Assembly (NCBI GenBank): GCA_021647805.1
Contig: JAKITZ010000125.1
Coordinates: forward strand, 1-7,042
Length of the DNA: 7,042 bases
Direction of reading: 5' to 3'
From: Robiginitomaculum sp.
Lineage (GTDB): Bacteria; Pseudomonadota; Alphaproteobacteria; Caulobacterales; Maricaulaceae
Shown here piece after piece: positions 1 through 6,295 of the stretch. Below the pieces are notes generated by a model. That model was given only the letters and a program-made list of their open reading frames with translations. It had not been told where the DNA came from and made no database searches. How positions within the stretch are numbered: the stretch's first letter is position 1; each line of letters opens with the position of its first letter. A program made the position numbers and the translations under genes.

Positions 1-215
1 GCTCTCTGCCCAGTAAGGTGCGCTGGAAAAACCTTGGTATCATTCAATACCAACAAGTCCCCCGGTTGTAATAATTGCGACAGCTGACCAACAATATGAT
101 CACTGATCACACCATGGCGATCAAGTTGCAACAATTTCGCACTGTCCCTTGGAACCGCAGGACGCAACGCAATGCTCTCTTGCGGCAATGCAAAATCAAA
201 ATCATCAACACGCAT
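1..215 (-). CDS. queA: QueA, S-adenosylmethionine:tRNA ribosyltransferase-isomerase (N-terminal fragment)
   Basis: QueA transfers and isomerises the ribosyl part of S-adenosylmethionine onto 7-aminomethyl-7-deazaguanine at the tRNA wobble position, giving epoxyqueuosine, in the queuosine pathway in the cytoplasm. Only the first 71 codons are in the window; the rest lies beyond base 1. The start reads MRVDDFDFALPQESIALRP, which matches the family opening of an acidic DFDF stretch, a LP.E.IA block and then RP. A second family hallmark, PGDLLVLNDTKVFPAHLTG, follows at about residues 50–68. The usual motif is NDTRV.PARL, so the Arg of PARL is His here. The ATG at 215 is preceded by AAGGGG (228–223) with a 7-nt spacer, a good ribosome binding site. 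It follows the canonical cyclophilin gene by 30 nt, so it is probably the next gene of the same transcript. The identification rests on remembered family motifs and on conserved alphaproteobacterial gene order. Confidence 0.93.
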   Translation of the reverse strand, partial: MRVDDFDFALPQESIALRPAVPRDSAKLLQLDRHGVISDHIVGQLSQLLQPGDLLVLNDTKVFPAHLTGQR

Positions 216-245
216 TACCGAGCCCCTTGCCAAATGAGCGGCTTA

Positions 246-704
246 TCAGTCGCTAATGCTGGCCTTTTTGATCACACCGGGACTTGCAGGCGGCTCGCCT
301 TTGGGTAAAGCATCAACAGCGTCCATGCCGGAAACAACTTCACCCCAAACCGTGTATTGACGATCAAGAAAACTAGCATCATCAAGACAGATAAAAAACT
401 GGCTGGACGCACTGTACGGGCTTTGCGAGCGAGCCATAGAACAAACCCCGCGTTGGTGCGAATGCTCGTTAAACTCGGCATCTACCATTTTACCAGCATT
501 ACCCATGCCGGAGCCATCAGGACAACCACCTTGCGCCATAAAACCATCTATAACCCGGTGGAAACTCAAGCCATCATAAAAACCATCATTGGTTAATTCA
601 GTAATTTGCGCCACATGCTTCGGTGCCAAATCAGGGCGAAGTTGAATTTTGACTTCTCCTGTTGATAATTCCAAAGTCAAAACCTGACCGTTTGATTCAC
701 TCAT
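246..704 (-). CDS. ppiB: Cytoplasmic cyclophilin-type peptidyl-prolyl cis-trans isomerase (PpiB-like)
   Basis: This 152-residue protein is a single-domain cyclophilin that catalyses cis-trans isomerisation of peptide bonds before proline. It has no signal peptide, so it should act in the cytoplasm. The catalytic motif FHRVIDGFMAQGG spans residues 48–60 and carries the catalytic Arg50, Phe55 and Gln58. The second part of the pocket is SASSQFFI (98–105), with Gln102 and Phe104, followed by FLDRQYTVWGEVVSGMD (112–128). All the residues I expect for activity are present, and the length is normal for the bacterial short form. The ATG at 704 is preceded by AGGAG at 715–711 with a 6-nt spacer, which fixes the start. 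It lies 56 nt after a divergent lipoprotein cyclophilin and 30 nt before queA. Paired cyclophilin genes between coaD and queA are, from memory, common in Alphaproteobacteria. Three Cys residues (61, 88, 106) are scattered through the domain; I attach no meaning to them. Confidence 0.95.
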   Translation of the reverse strand: MSESNGQVLTLELSTGEVKIQLRPDLAPKHVAQITELTNDGFYDGLSFHRVIDGFMAQGGCPDGSGMGNAGKMVDAEFNEHSHQRGVCSMARSQSPYSASSQFFICLDDASFLDRQYTVWGEVVSGMDAVDALPKGEPPASPGVIKKASISD

Positions 705-710
705 TTTAAT

Positions 711-715
711 CTCCT
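711..715 (-). promoter_or_regulatory. Strong ribosome binding site of the canonical cyclophilin gene
   Basis: On the minus strand the sequence AGGAG lies six bases before the ATG at 704. It is the best Shine-Dalgarno match in the window and decides that start codon. Most other genes here have weak sites or rely on overlap with the gene before. Confidence 0.8.
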
Positions 716-725
716 AAATATATTA

Positions 726-753
726 ATAATACCTAATTTGGATGTGTCTTGAA
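726..753 (-). promoter_or_regulatory. Possible internal promoter before the canonical cyclophilin gene
   Basis: The 56-bp gap 705–760 is clearly more AT-rich than the genes around it and is the largest gap inside the coaD–queA run. On the minus strand it contains TATTAT (731–726, five of six matches to the -10 consensus), preceded after a 16-nt spacer by TTCAAG (753–748, only three of six matches to the -35 consensus). This could give separate expression of ppiB and queA. AT-rich gaps produce such matches by chance, so this is only a candidate. I see no hairpin or T-run here that would end transcription from upstream. Confidence 0.3.
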
Positions 754-760
754 TATAATT

Positions 761-1759
761 TTACGGCCAGCGAACTATCACTGGGACGTCAATGTCGCAA
801 ATATCTGGCATGGTCCCGACTTCATTTCTAAGGCCTTCAAGATAAGCAACAAATGCGGGACTTTCAGTATTCATCACCCAAACGCTTGGAGCAATAGCAG
901 CATCAATTTCGGAAACCAGAGCAAACATTTCAATCATATCCGGCGGCATTGGCGGTTCACCACGTTTGATTTTGAACACCGACTTAAATCCGGCACGAAC
1001 CCGTCCCCAAACCGTATAGTTCTTATCGAGGTTTTCTGGGTAACTCATTGTAATATAAAACTCAGCATTGGCACTATTAATGTCAGTACCAAGTCGTGCA
1101 GCAGCTACTGCACCCGGGCAATGCAATTGCCACGCCTGCACTTTACCATCTGCTGTCATCATCGCTAGCGATTGCGGTTGTGATGCTATTTTGAAGCCAT
1201 CAATAAAGCCAGCATCAGCAGAACGGCGCTCGCCAGTCACAGTCATTTTGGTAGTCGGCGCACGACGAAAATGAAACTCCGCATTTAACATTTCGGTGGT
1301 TGGCCGTGGTCGGCTAACCAAAGCAGTATTACCAGCTTGAGCCATAAACCCACTTATCACGCGGTGAAATGGCAGACCAACATAATAATTTTCTTTGGCC
1401 AACTGCGAAAACCTTTGCGTATGCCCCGGTGCAAATTGTGGTGTCATCTCAATAACGACAGAGCCATGAGCGGTTTTCAGAACAATCAACTGTTCAGCGG
1501 CAACCTTACGCCAATCATCAGGAGCATTTTCAGGAGTACTTAACGCCGAAACGTCAACCATTCCAAGCGGACGAAAGTCTTCTCTATCAGGCAAGGTATT
1601 AGCGGTAGCAGCCGTACCATCTCCAAGATCATAGTGTATTTGAGCCACAGGAGATTGCACCGCCTCCTCATTTGACTTTGGGTCATGGGATTCAGCAGAA
1701 CCACAAGCCAATAAGCCAACGGCAATAAACGGCAATAAAAGTAAAAATCGCTTCATCAT
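761..1759 (-). CDS. Divergent cyclophilin-type peptidyl-prolyl isomerase, predicted lipoprotein
   Basis: This protein of about 332 residues begins MMKRFLLLLPFIAVGLLACG: a basic end, a hydrophobic core, then LLAC with the lipobox Cys at residue 19. It is probably an export-linked lipoprotein in the periplasm. The cyclophilin domain starts near residue 90 (LIVLKTAHGSVVIEM). It keeps FHRVISGFMAQAG (131–143), with Arg133, Phe138 and Gln141. The second motif reads NSANAEFYI, with Glu233 where active cyclophilins have Gln. About 46 extra residues separate the two motifs compared with the neighbouring PpiB. After LDKNYTVWGRV a C-terminal extension of roughly 50 residues follows, containing the pattern MNTESPAFVAYL. 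I recall this architecture from Caulobacterales and Sphingomonadales cyclophilins. Whether it is still an isomerase is uncertain. The start is ATG at 1759, overlapping the coaD stop as ATGA; ATG at 1756 is an equally possible start. The frame stays open up to 1834, but that would bury the signal peptide and overlap coaD by 79 nt. Translation is probably coupled to coaD. Confidence 0.87.
   Translation of the reverse strand: MMKRFLLLLPFIAVGLLACGSAESHDPKSNEEAVQSPVAQIHYDLGDGTAATANTLPDREDFRPLGMVDVSALSTPENAPDDWRKVAAEQLIVLKTAHGSVVIEMTPQFAPGHTQRFSQLAKENYYVGLPFHRVISGFMAQAGNTALVSRPRPTTEMLNAEFHFRRAPTTKMTVTGERRSADAGFIDGFKIASQPQSLAMMTADGKVQAWQLHCPGAVAAARLGTDINSANAEFYITMSYPENLDKNYTVWGRVRAGFKSVFKIKRGEPPMPPDMIEMFALVSEIDAAIAPSVWVMNTESPAFVAYLEGLRNEVGTMPDICDIDVPVIVRWP
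1719..1738. repeat. Perfect tandem duplication of a 10-base unit
   Basis: The unit ACGGCAATAA occurs twice in direct succession (1719–1728 and 1729–1738) inside the signal-peptide coding part of the lipoprotein cyclophilin. On the coding strand it reads TTATTGCCGT twice. Ten is not a multiple of three, so the two copies are read in different frames and the repeat is not visible in the protein. Loss or gain of one copy would shift the frame and abolish the product. With two copies it may simply be chance. Confidence 0.6.
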
Positions 1760-2244
1760 TTTCGGTACTTGTTCTCCAACATTAACGCTACATTTTCCGA
1801 GACAAACGGCTTTATATTCCCGCCCAATCGACATATTTCCTTGACCAAGCGCGAGGCAATAGGCTGATGCCTTGGATCAGCCATTAAAAACATAGTCTCA
1901 ATTTCTGAATTCAAATGCTGGTTCATTCCAACCATTTGAAATTCATATTCAAAATCTGAAACCGCTCGCAATCCACGAACGATTGCATTTGCCCCCACTT
2001 CTTCGGCAAAATGCATCAATAATCCGGTCATTGGCTGCACTGTTACCTCGGCTTTGGCTTGAAATGGTGTAATAATGTCGCTTACCATCTTCACTCGTTC
2101 TTCCAGTGAAAACAGCGGCTTTTTTTCGGCATTTATCGCAACACCAATAACCAGCTTATCAACCAATTTCACCGCCCTGCCAATAAGATCAGCATGGCCA
2201 TTAGTTACGGGGTCAAAAGTACCTGGAAACAATCCTGTTCGCAT
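1756..2244 (-). CDS. coaD: CoaD, phosphopantetheine adenylyltransferase
   Basis: CoaD transfers the AMP part of ATP to 4'-phosphopantetheine, forming dephospho-coenzyme A, the penultimate step of coenzyme A synthesis in the cytoplasm. The 162 residues equal the usual family length. The nucleotidyltransferase signature is complete: GLFPGTFDPVTNGH at residues 4–17 with the TxGH motif at 14–17, Lys41/Lys42 before PLFSLEERV (43–51), the RGLRAVSDFEYE substrate and ATP loop (90–101), and the C-terminal PIASRLVKEI (128–137). The ATG at 2244 is 15 nt after the stop of the LysE-type gene; only a weak GGA (2256–2254) precedes it with a 9-nt spacer. Its stop codon overlaps the start of the next gene as ATGA. 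In many Alphaproteobacteria coaD directly follows gyrA; here a transporter gene sits between them. Nothing suggests loss of function. Confidence 0.97.
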   Translation of the reverse strand: MRTGLFPGTFDPVTNGHADLIGRAVKLVDKLVIGVAINAEKKPLFSLEERVKMVSDIITPFQAKAEVTVQPMTGLLMHFAEEVGANAIVRGLRAVSDFEYEFQMVGMNQHLNSEIETMFLMADPRHQPIASRLVKEICRLGGNIKPFVSENVALMLENKYRK

Positions 2245-2259
2245 AATATCAAATCCGGC

Positions 2260-2889
2260 TTAACTAGATGATTTTCTGGTAAACAACAAAACACCCATTA
2301 TCAGATAAACCAACCCTGTACCCCACTTTAACCAACTTTGCACCCTTGAATTTTGCATAAATCGCCGCATACTACTGATAGCAATAGCCCACAAGCTATC
2401 AAGGAAAAATGCCAAACACAAAAAAATGCTTCCCAATAAGATTAATTGCGGAAATACCGAATATTGGACTGAAACAAATTGCGGCAAGAATGCCGCATGA
2501 AATAACATGGTTTTCGGATTAGCCAACGCCACCAGAACACCACGCAAAAACAAGTTTCTTACAGGCTCTATGATCGCACCTTCGCTAGAAACAACAGCCT
2601 GCCTTGTATGGGTAAATGCTTCAAAAGCCAACCAAAGCAAATACAATGCGCCCAGCACTTTCAAAACAGTAAAAGCAACACTCCAAACACTTAACAATGC
2701 AGACAAGCCAGCCAGAACCAACAGAATCTGCACAGCTTGCCCACTAGTAAGGCCTGCCACCACCAGCAATCCAGACCGCCGACCATGCAAGGCAGATTGC
2801 AAAGCAATCAAAACAACATTTGGCCCAGGAATTAGAATCAACAGACTACTTGCCGCAATAAACCCTAACAATGTCGGTAACTCAATCAC
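2260..2889 (-). CDS. LysE/RhtB-family amino-acid exporter
   Basis: This 209-residue inner-membrane protein belongs to the LysE/RhtB translocators, which export amino acids or related small molecules. The substrate cannot be told from sequence. The family signature LLILIPGPNVVLI lies at residues 16–28 with the PGP turn. A second hallmark, ALANPKTMLFHAAFLPQFV, lies at 121–139. Hydrophobic segments fall at about 5–29, 39–66, 71–92, 113–137, 146–171 and 187–204, giving the expected six helices, and the length is typical. The start is GTG at 2889–2887, overlapping the gyrA stop as GTGA, so translation is probably coupled to gyrA. No good ribosome binding site is visible in the gyrA tail. The 15-nt distance to coaD suggests one transcript. 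A transporter between gyrA and coaD is not part of the gene order I expect, and looks like an insertion into an old operon. Composition does not stand out from the neighbours. Confidence 0.92.
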   Translation of the reverse strand: MIELPTLLGFIAASSLLILIPGPNVVLIALQSALHGRRSGLLVVAGLTSGQAVQILLVLAGLSALLSVWSVAFTVLKVLGALYLLWLAFEAFTHTRQAVVSSEGAIIEPVRNLFLRGVLVALANPKTMLFHAAFLPQFVSVQYSVFPQLILLGSIFLCLAFFLDSLWAIAISSMRRFMQNSRVQSWLKWGTGLVYLIMGVLLFTRKSSS

Positions 2890-5720
2890 GCTTCATCGGG
2901 TTGGTTATTGGCAGTTGTTTCGGCAATCACCACTTCCTCGGCCTCGGCCTCTTCATCATCTTCAGTATCAACAACCCGCTGTACCGAGACAACAGTTTCT
3001 GTATCTCGCAATCGAATGATTGTCACCCCAGCCGTAGCCCGCCCAGCGATGCGAATACCATTGATCGGGATACGAATAAGCTGCCCACCATCGGTCACCA
3101 TCATCAAACCGTCTTTGTCCTCAACCGCAAAAGACGCGGCCAGAGAAGCATTTTTCATTTTGCCCAATGCTAAATTATGAGCTTTTAGCCCCTTACCACC
3201 GCGACCGGAAACCCGGTATTCATAGGCCGATGAACGTTTGCCATAACCATTGTCCGACATGGTGAACACAAACTGCTCACCATCAGCTAATTCTGTGATG
3301 CGTTCAGGCGACAGATCAGCTTCTTCGCCACCTTCTTCCGCCTCGACAACCTGATCTTCGTCACCTTCGCCTTCGGCGCGTCTAGCGGCACTTGCATGTT
3401 TTAAGTAAGCCCGCGCTTCGGCTGGAACAATATCAACATGGCGTAAAATAGCCATAGAGATAACCTCATCACCATCGGCTAACCTAATACCACGTACTCC
3501 GGTCGAAGTACGCCCAACAAACACCCGAACCACATCAACCGGAAAGCGAATACATTTACCCATTTTGGTGGTTAACAACACATCATCAGTTGGAGAACAT
3601 GGCTCAACAGCCAAAATACCATCACCCTCACCGGGCTTCATGGCAATTTTACCATTGCGCATAACATTGGAAAAATCAGATAATTTATTACGTCTAATTC
3701 CACCGGAGCGGGTAGCAAACATCACATCTAATTCGCGCCAGCTTTCCTGGTCTTCCGGCAACACCAAAATCGAGGTGATCGTCTCGCCGGGATCAAGCGG
3801 TAACAAATTAACCAATGCTTTGCCCTTGGTTCTAGGGTCGCCTTGCGGTAACCTCCAAACCTTTAGGGTGTAAACCATGCCCGAAGATGAAAAACACAAT
3901 ATCGGAGCATGGGTAGAAGCCACAAATATTTTGGTAACAAAATCTTCGTCCTTGGTGGTCATGCCAGCACGACCTGTGCCGCCTCTGCGTTGCTCACGAT
4001 AAACGTCCAAAGGTGTTCGTTTTGCATAACCTTGCGCGGTAATTGTCACCACCATTTGAGCGCGGGGAATTAGTGATTCATCATCAACATCCAATTCGCC
4101 CTCAATAAAAATTGTTCGTCTTGGCACAGCAAATTGCTCACGAGATTCAAGCAATTCTTGGCGGATGATTTCCATAACCCGCTCACGGGAGCGCAAAATA
4201 GACAATAACTCAGCAATAGCTTCAGAAATCTTCTTAGCTTCATCGCCAATCTCATCACCGCCAAGCGCTGTAAGCCTAGACAGCCGCAATTCAAGAATCG
4301 CCTTTGCCTGCTCTTCAGTTAGCTCAATATCACCATTATCATCAAGATGAGATCGAGGATCGGCAATCAACTGCACCAATGAACCCATCTGCTTGGCCGG
4401 CCACGATCGAGCGCGCAAAGCTGCACGCGCCGATGCTGGATCTGGAGCCTTACGAATAAGCGCAATAACTTCGTCAATATTGGCCACAGCCACCGCCAAC
4501 GCCACCAATACATGGGCGCGATCACGGGATTTTGCCAGATCAAACCGGCATCTTCTAGCGATAACTTCAATGCGAAAATCGATAAACGCTTCTAGCATAT
4601 CGCGCAAATTCATTTGCCGTGGACGACCTTTGTCCAACGCCAACATGTTGACCCCAAACCGCGATTGCAATTGCGAATAACGATACAACTGGTTTAGCAC
4701 CACTTCGGCATTTGCATCACGTTTAATCTCGATCACGATCCGCATGCCAGTACGATCAGATTCGTCCCGAAGATCAGAAATACCCTCAATTCGCTTATCA
4801 CGAACATGCTCGGCAATCTTCTCGATCAAGTTTGATTTATTTACCTGATATGGAATTTCATGAACAATAATCGCCGTACGGTTCTTGCGAATTTCCTCGA
4901 TAGTGCATTTTGCACGAACCACCACCGATCCCTTGGCTTCTGACAAACCAGAACGCGATCCCATGCGACCAATAATTTCACCGCCAGTAGGAAAATCAGG
5001 GCCGGGCACAATTTCCAGCAATTCGTCCATAGAAATATCTGGACGTTCCATCATTGCCAAAGTGGCATCAACCACTTCGCCAAGATTATGCGGCGGGATA
5101 TTGGTTGCCATACCAACAGCAATACCACTAGCACCATTAACCAGCATATTGGGAAAACGCGCCGGTAAAACAGTTGGCTCGCTCTCGCCACCATCATAAT
5201 TGTCTTGAAAATCGACAGTGTTTTTACCAATATCTGCCAATAAAGCCTCGGCGGAGCGATCCATTCGCACCTCGGTATAACGCATAGCAGCCGCCCGATC
5301 GCCATCGACCGAACCAAAATTACCCTGTCCATCAAGCAACGGCAATGACATGGAAAAATCTTGTGCCAAGCGCACCAAAGCGTCATAAATGGCCAGATCA
5401 CCATGCGGGTGATACTTGCCCATCACATCTCCGACCACACGGGCACATTTGCGATATTTCTTGTCGTGAGTATAACCGCTTTCGTGCATGGCATATAAAA
5501 CACGCCTATGTACCGGCTTTAGGCCATCGCGTACATCGGGAATGGCCCTAGAGACAATCACGCTCATGGCGTAATCAAGATAAGATGATGACATCTCGGC
5601 GGTTATTGAAATCGGCGATATGCCCTCTTCCATTGGCGGTTCGTTATCACCACCATCAGACCCATTTGGAGGTATGGAGTTTTCTTCTGTATCGCTCAAT
5701 TTATTAGCCTTAAATTTCAT
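2886..5720 (-). CDS. gyrA: GyrA, DNA gyrase subunit A
   Basis: GyrA is the DNA-cleaving subunit of gyrase, which with GyrB introduces negative supercoils using ATP. Counting from ATG at 5720 it has 944 residues. Motifs in order: the opening SSSYLDYAMSVIVSRAIPDV (about 44–63); the quinolone-binding region KYHPHGDLAIYDALVRLAQ (about 102–120); the catalytic Tyr148 in AAAMRYTEVR; the GyrA-box QRRGGTG at 577–583; then the repeated blades of the C-terminal DNA-wrapping domain. The GyrA-box separates it from topoisomerase IV ParC. Oddities: Leu109 stands where E. coli has Ser83, while the Asp87 equivalent (Asp113) is kept. The sixth GyrA-box residue is Thr rather than Lys or Arg. An acidic insert lies at about 778–806 and an acidic tail at 918–944. 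The N-terminus before the core is a roughly 40-residue low-complexity stretch. The start is uncertain: a TTG at 5744 would add 8 residues, and neither site has a clear Shine-Dalgarno. The stop overlaps the next gene by 4 nt. Confidence 0.97.
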   Translation of the reverse strand: MKFKANKLSDTEENSIPPNGSDGGDNEPPMEEGISPISITAEMSSSYLDYAMSVIVSRAIPDVRDGLKPVHRRVLYAMHESGYTHDKKYRKCARVVGDVMGKYHPHGDLAIYDALVRLAQDFSMSLPLLDGQGNFGSVDGDRAAAMRYTEVRMDRSAEALLADIGKNTVDFQDNYDGGESEPTVLPARFPNMLVNGASGIAVGMATNIPPHNLGEVVDATLAMMERPDISMDELLEIVPGPDFPTGGEIIGRMGSRSGLSEAKGSVVVRAKCTIEEIRKNRTAIIVHEIPYQVNKSNLIEKIAEHVRDKRIEGISDLRDESDRTGMRIVIEIKRDANAEVVLNQLYRYSQLQSRFGVNMLALDKGRPRQMNLRDMLEAFIDFRIEVIARRCRFDLAKSRDRAHVLVALAVAVANIDEVIALIRKAPDPASARAALRARSWPAKQMGSLVQLIADPRSHLDDNGDIELTEEQAKAILELRLSRLTALGGDEIGDEAKKISEAIAELLSILRSRERVMEIIRQELLESREQFAVPRRTIFIEGELDVDDESLIPRAQMVVTITAQGYAKRTPLDVYREQRRGGTGRAGMTTKDEDFVTKIFVASTHAPILCFSSSGMVYTLKVWRLPQGDPRTKGKALVNLLPLDPGETITSILVLPEDQESWRELDVMFATRSGGIRRNKLSDFSNVMRNGKIAMKPGEGDGILAVEPCSPTDDVLLTTKMGKCIRFPVDVVRVFVGRTSTGVRGIRLADGDEVISMAILRHVDIVPAEARAYLKHASAARRAEGEGDEDQVVEAEEGGEEADLSPERITELADGEQFVFTMSDNGYGKRSSAYEYRVSGRGGKGLKAHNLALGKMKNASLAASFAVEDKDGLMMVTDGGQLIRIPINGIRIAGRATAGVTIIRLRDTETVVSVQRVVDTEDDEEAEAEEVVIAETTANNQPDEA

Positions 5721-5784
5721 CGCCGAATCGACGGATATACTCAAGCAATTACGGTAACAGTTTGCCCATGATTTTCATAGTAAA

Positions 5785-5813
5785 AGTACAGTTAAGTATC
5801 AGGATTTTTGCAA
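5785..5813 (-). promoter_or_regulatory. Candidate promoter for gyrA
   Basis: The 110 bp between the DUF2269-type gene and the gyrA ATG hold no recognisable gene. On the minus strand TTGCAA (5813–5808) is followed after exactly 17 nt by TGTACT (5790–5785). Each hexamer has four of six matches to the -35/-10 consensus. The position, about 65 bp before the ATG, is sensible for a gyrA promoter. The match is weak and consensus knowledge comes mostly from E. coli, so this is tentative. I saw no terminator hairpin for the upstream gene, so read-through into gyrA is also possible. Confidence 0.3.
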
Positions 5814-5830
5814 CATAAAAGGGCGTAAAA

Positions 5831-6295
5831 TCAAGGCTTTATAACCATCAATAAATATATGCCAATTACACCGATAAATGCCGGCCAACCAAGCATGAAC
5901 CATGTGCGCATCAAAGATTGAATTTGCTGCTGCGCCTGGTTGTCACCATTAGCTGCCAAGCCTGCCAAATTACGTACTTTCATTTGAATTGCCACTACTG
6001 GCAACCAGCAAATACCGACCATTACAAACAAGCCATAACTAATTAACAACCAGGGCGCCAATGGGTCGTGTCCACCCAAAATGATTAATGCAAACCCGCT
6101 TATTGGTTGCACAATGACCGCAGTAGTGGTGAACAAGAAATCAGCGATAACCACATGGCGGCTAACCCACAAAAAACCAGATCGCTCTGCACTACGCCAC
6201 GCCATAAACATAAAAAAAGCTATACCGGCACCGGTGCCAAACAATACCGCCGCCGATAATATGTGGATCAGCTTTGCCAAGAAAAACCAGCTCAT
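5831..6295 (-). CDS. DUF2269-type integral membrane protein
   Basis: This 154-residue protein of unknown function has four clear hydrophobic segments at about residues 6–32, 50–72, 82–104 and 133–152, joined by short polar loops. I assign it to the DUF2269 family from the pattern of Lys8 and His11 in the first helix (AKLIHILSAAVLFGTG), an Asp at 52 followed by FLFTTTAVIVQPISGFAL in the second helix, and the overall size. The His in helix one might bind a cofactor, but nothing here proves it. The ATG at 6295 overlaps the stop of the SDR–DoxX gene as ATGA, so the two are very likely translated together. From memory, DUF2269 genes often follow SDR–DoxX genes, suggesting the two products act together at the membrane. 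No function should be assumed. The gene ends 110 bp before gyrA. Confidence 0.8.
   Translation of the reverse strand: MSWFFLAKLIHILSAAVLFGTGAGIAFFMFMAWRSAERSGFLWVSRHVVIADFLFTTTAVIVQPISGFALIILGGHDPLAPWLLISYGLFVMVGICWLPVVAIQMKVRNLAGLAANGDNQAQQQIQSLMRTWFMLGWPAFIGVIGIYLLMVIKP

Noticed and set aside
749..1168. Plus-strand open frame of 139 codons opposite the lipoprotein cyclophilin
   Set aside because: No recognisable motif, and it lies wholly antisense to a well supported coding region.
1760..1834. Longer start for the lipoprotein cyclophilin
   Set aside because: It would place 25 polar residues before a clear lipoprotein signal peptide and overlap coaD by 79 nt. The ATGA overlap start fits much better.
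2507..3019. Plus-strand open frame of 170 codons opposite the exporter and the gyrA end
   Set aside because: The translation is of low complexity without domain character, and both genes beneath it are well supported. It is a shadow frame.
5721..5830. Possible terminator, small RNA or small gene before gyrA
   Set aside because: I found no convincing hairpin with a T-run, and no short frame with a ribosome binding site.
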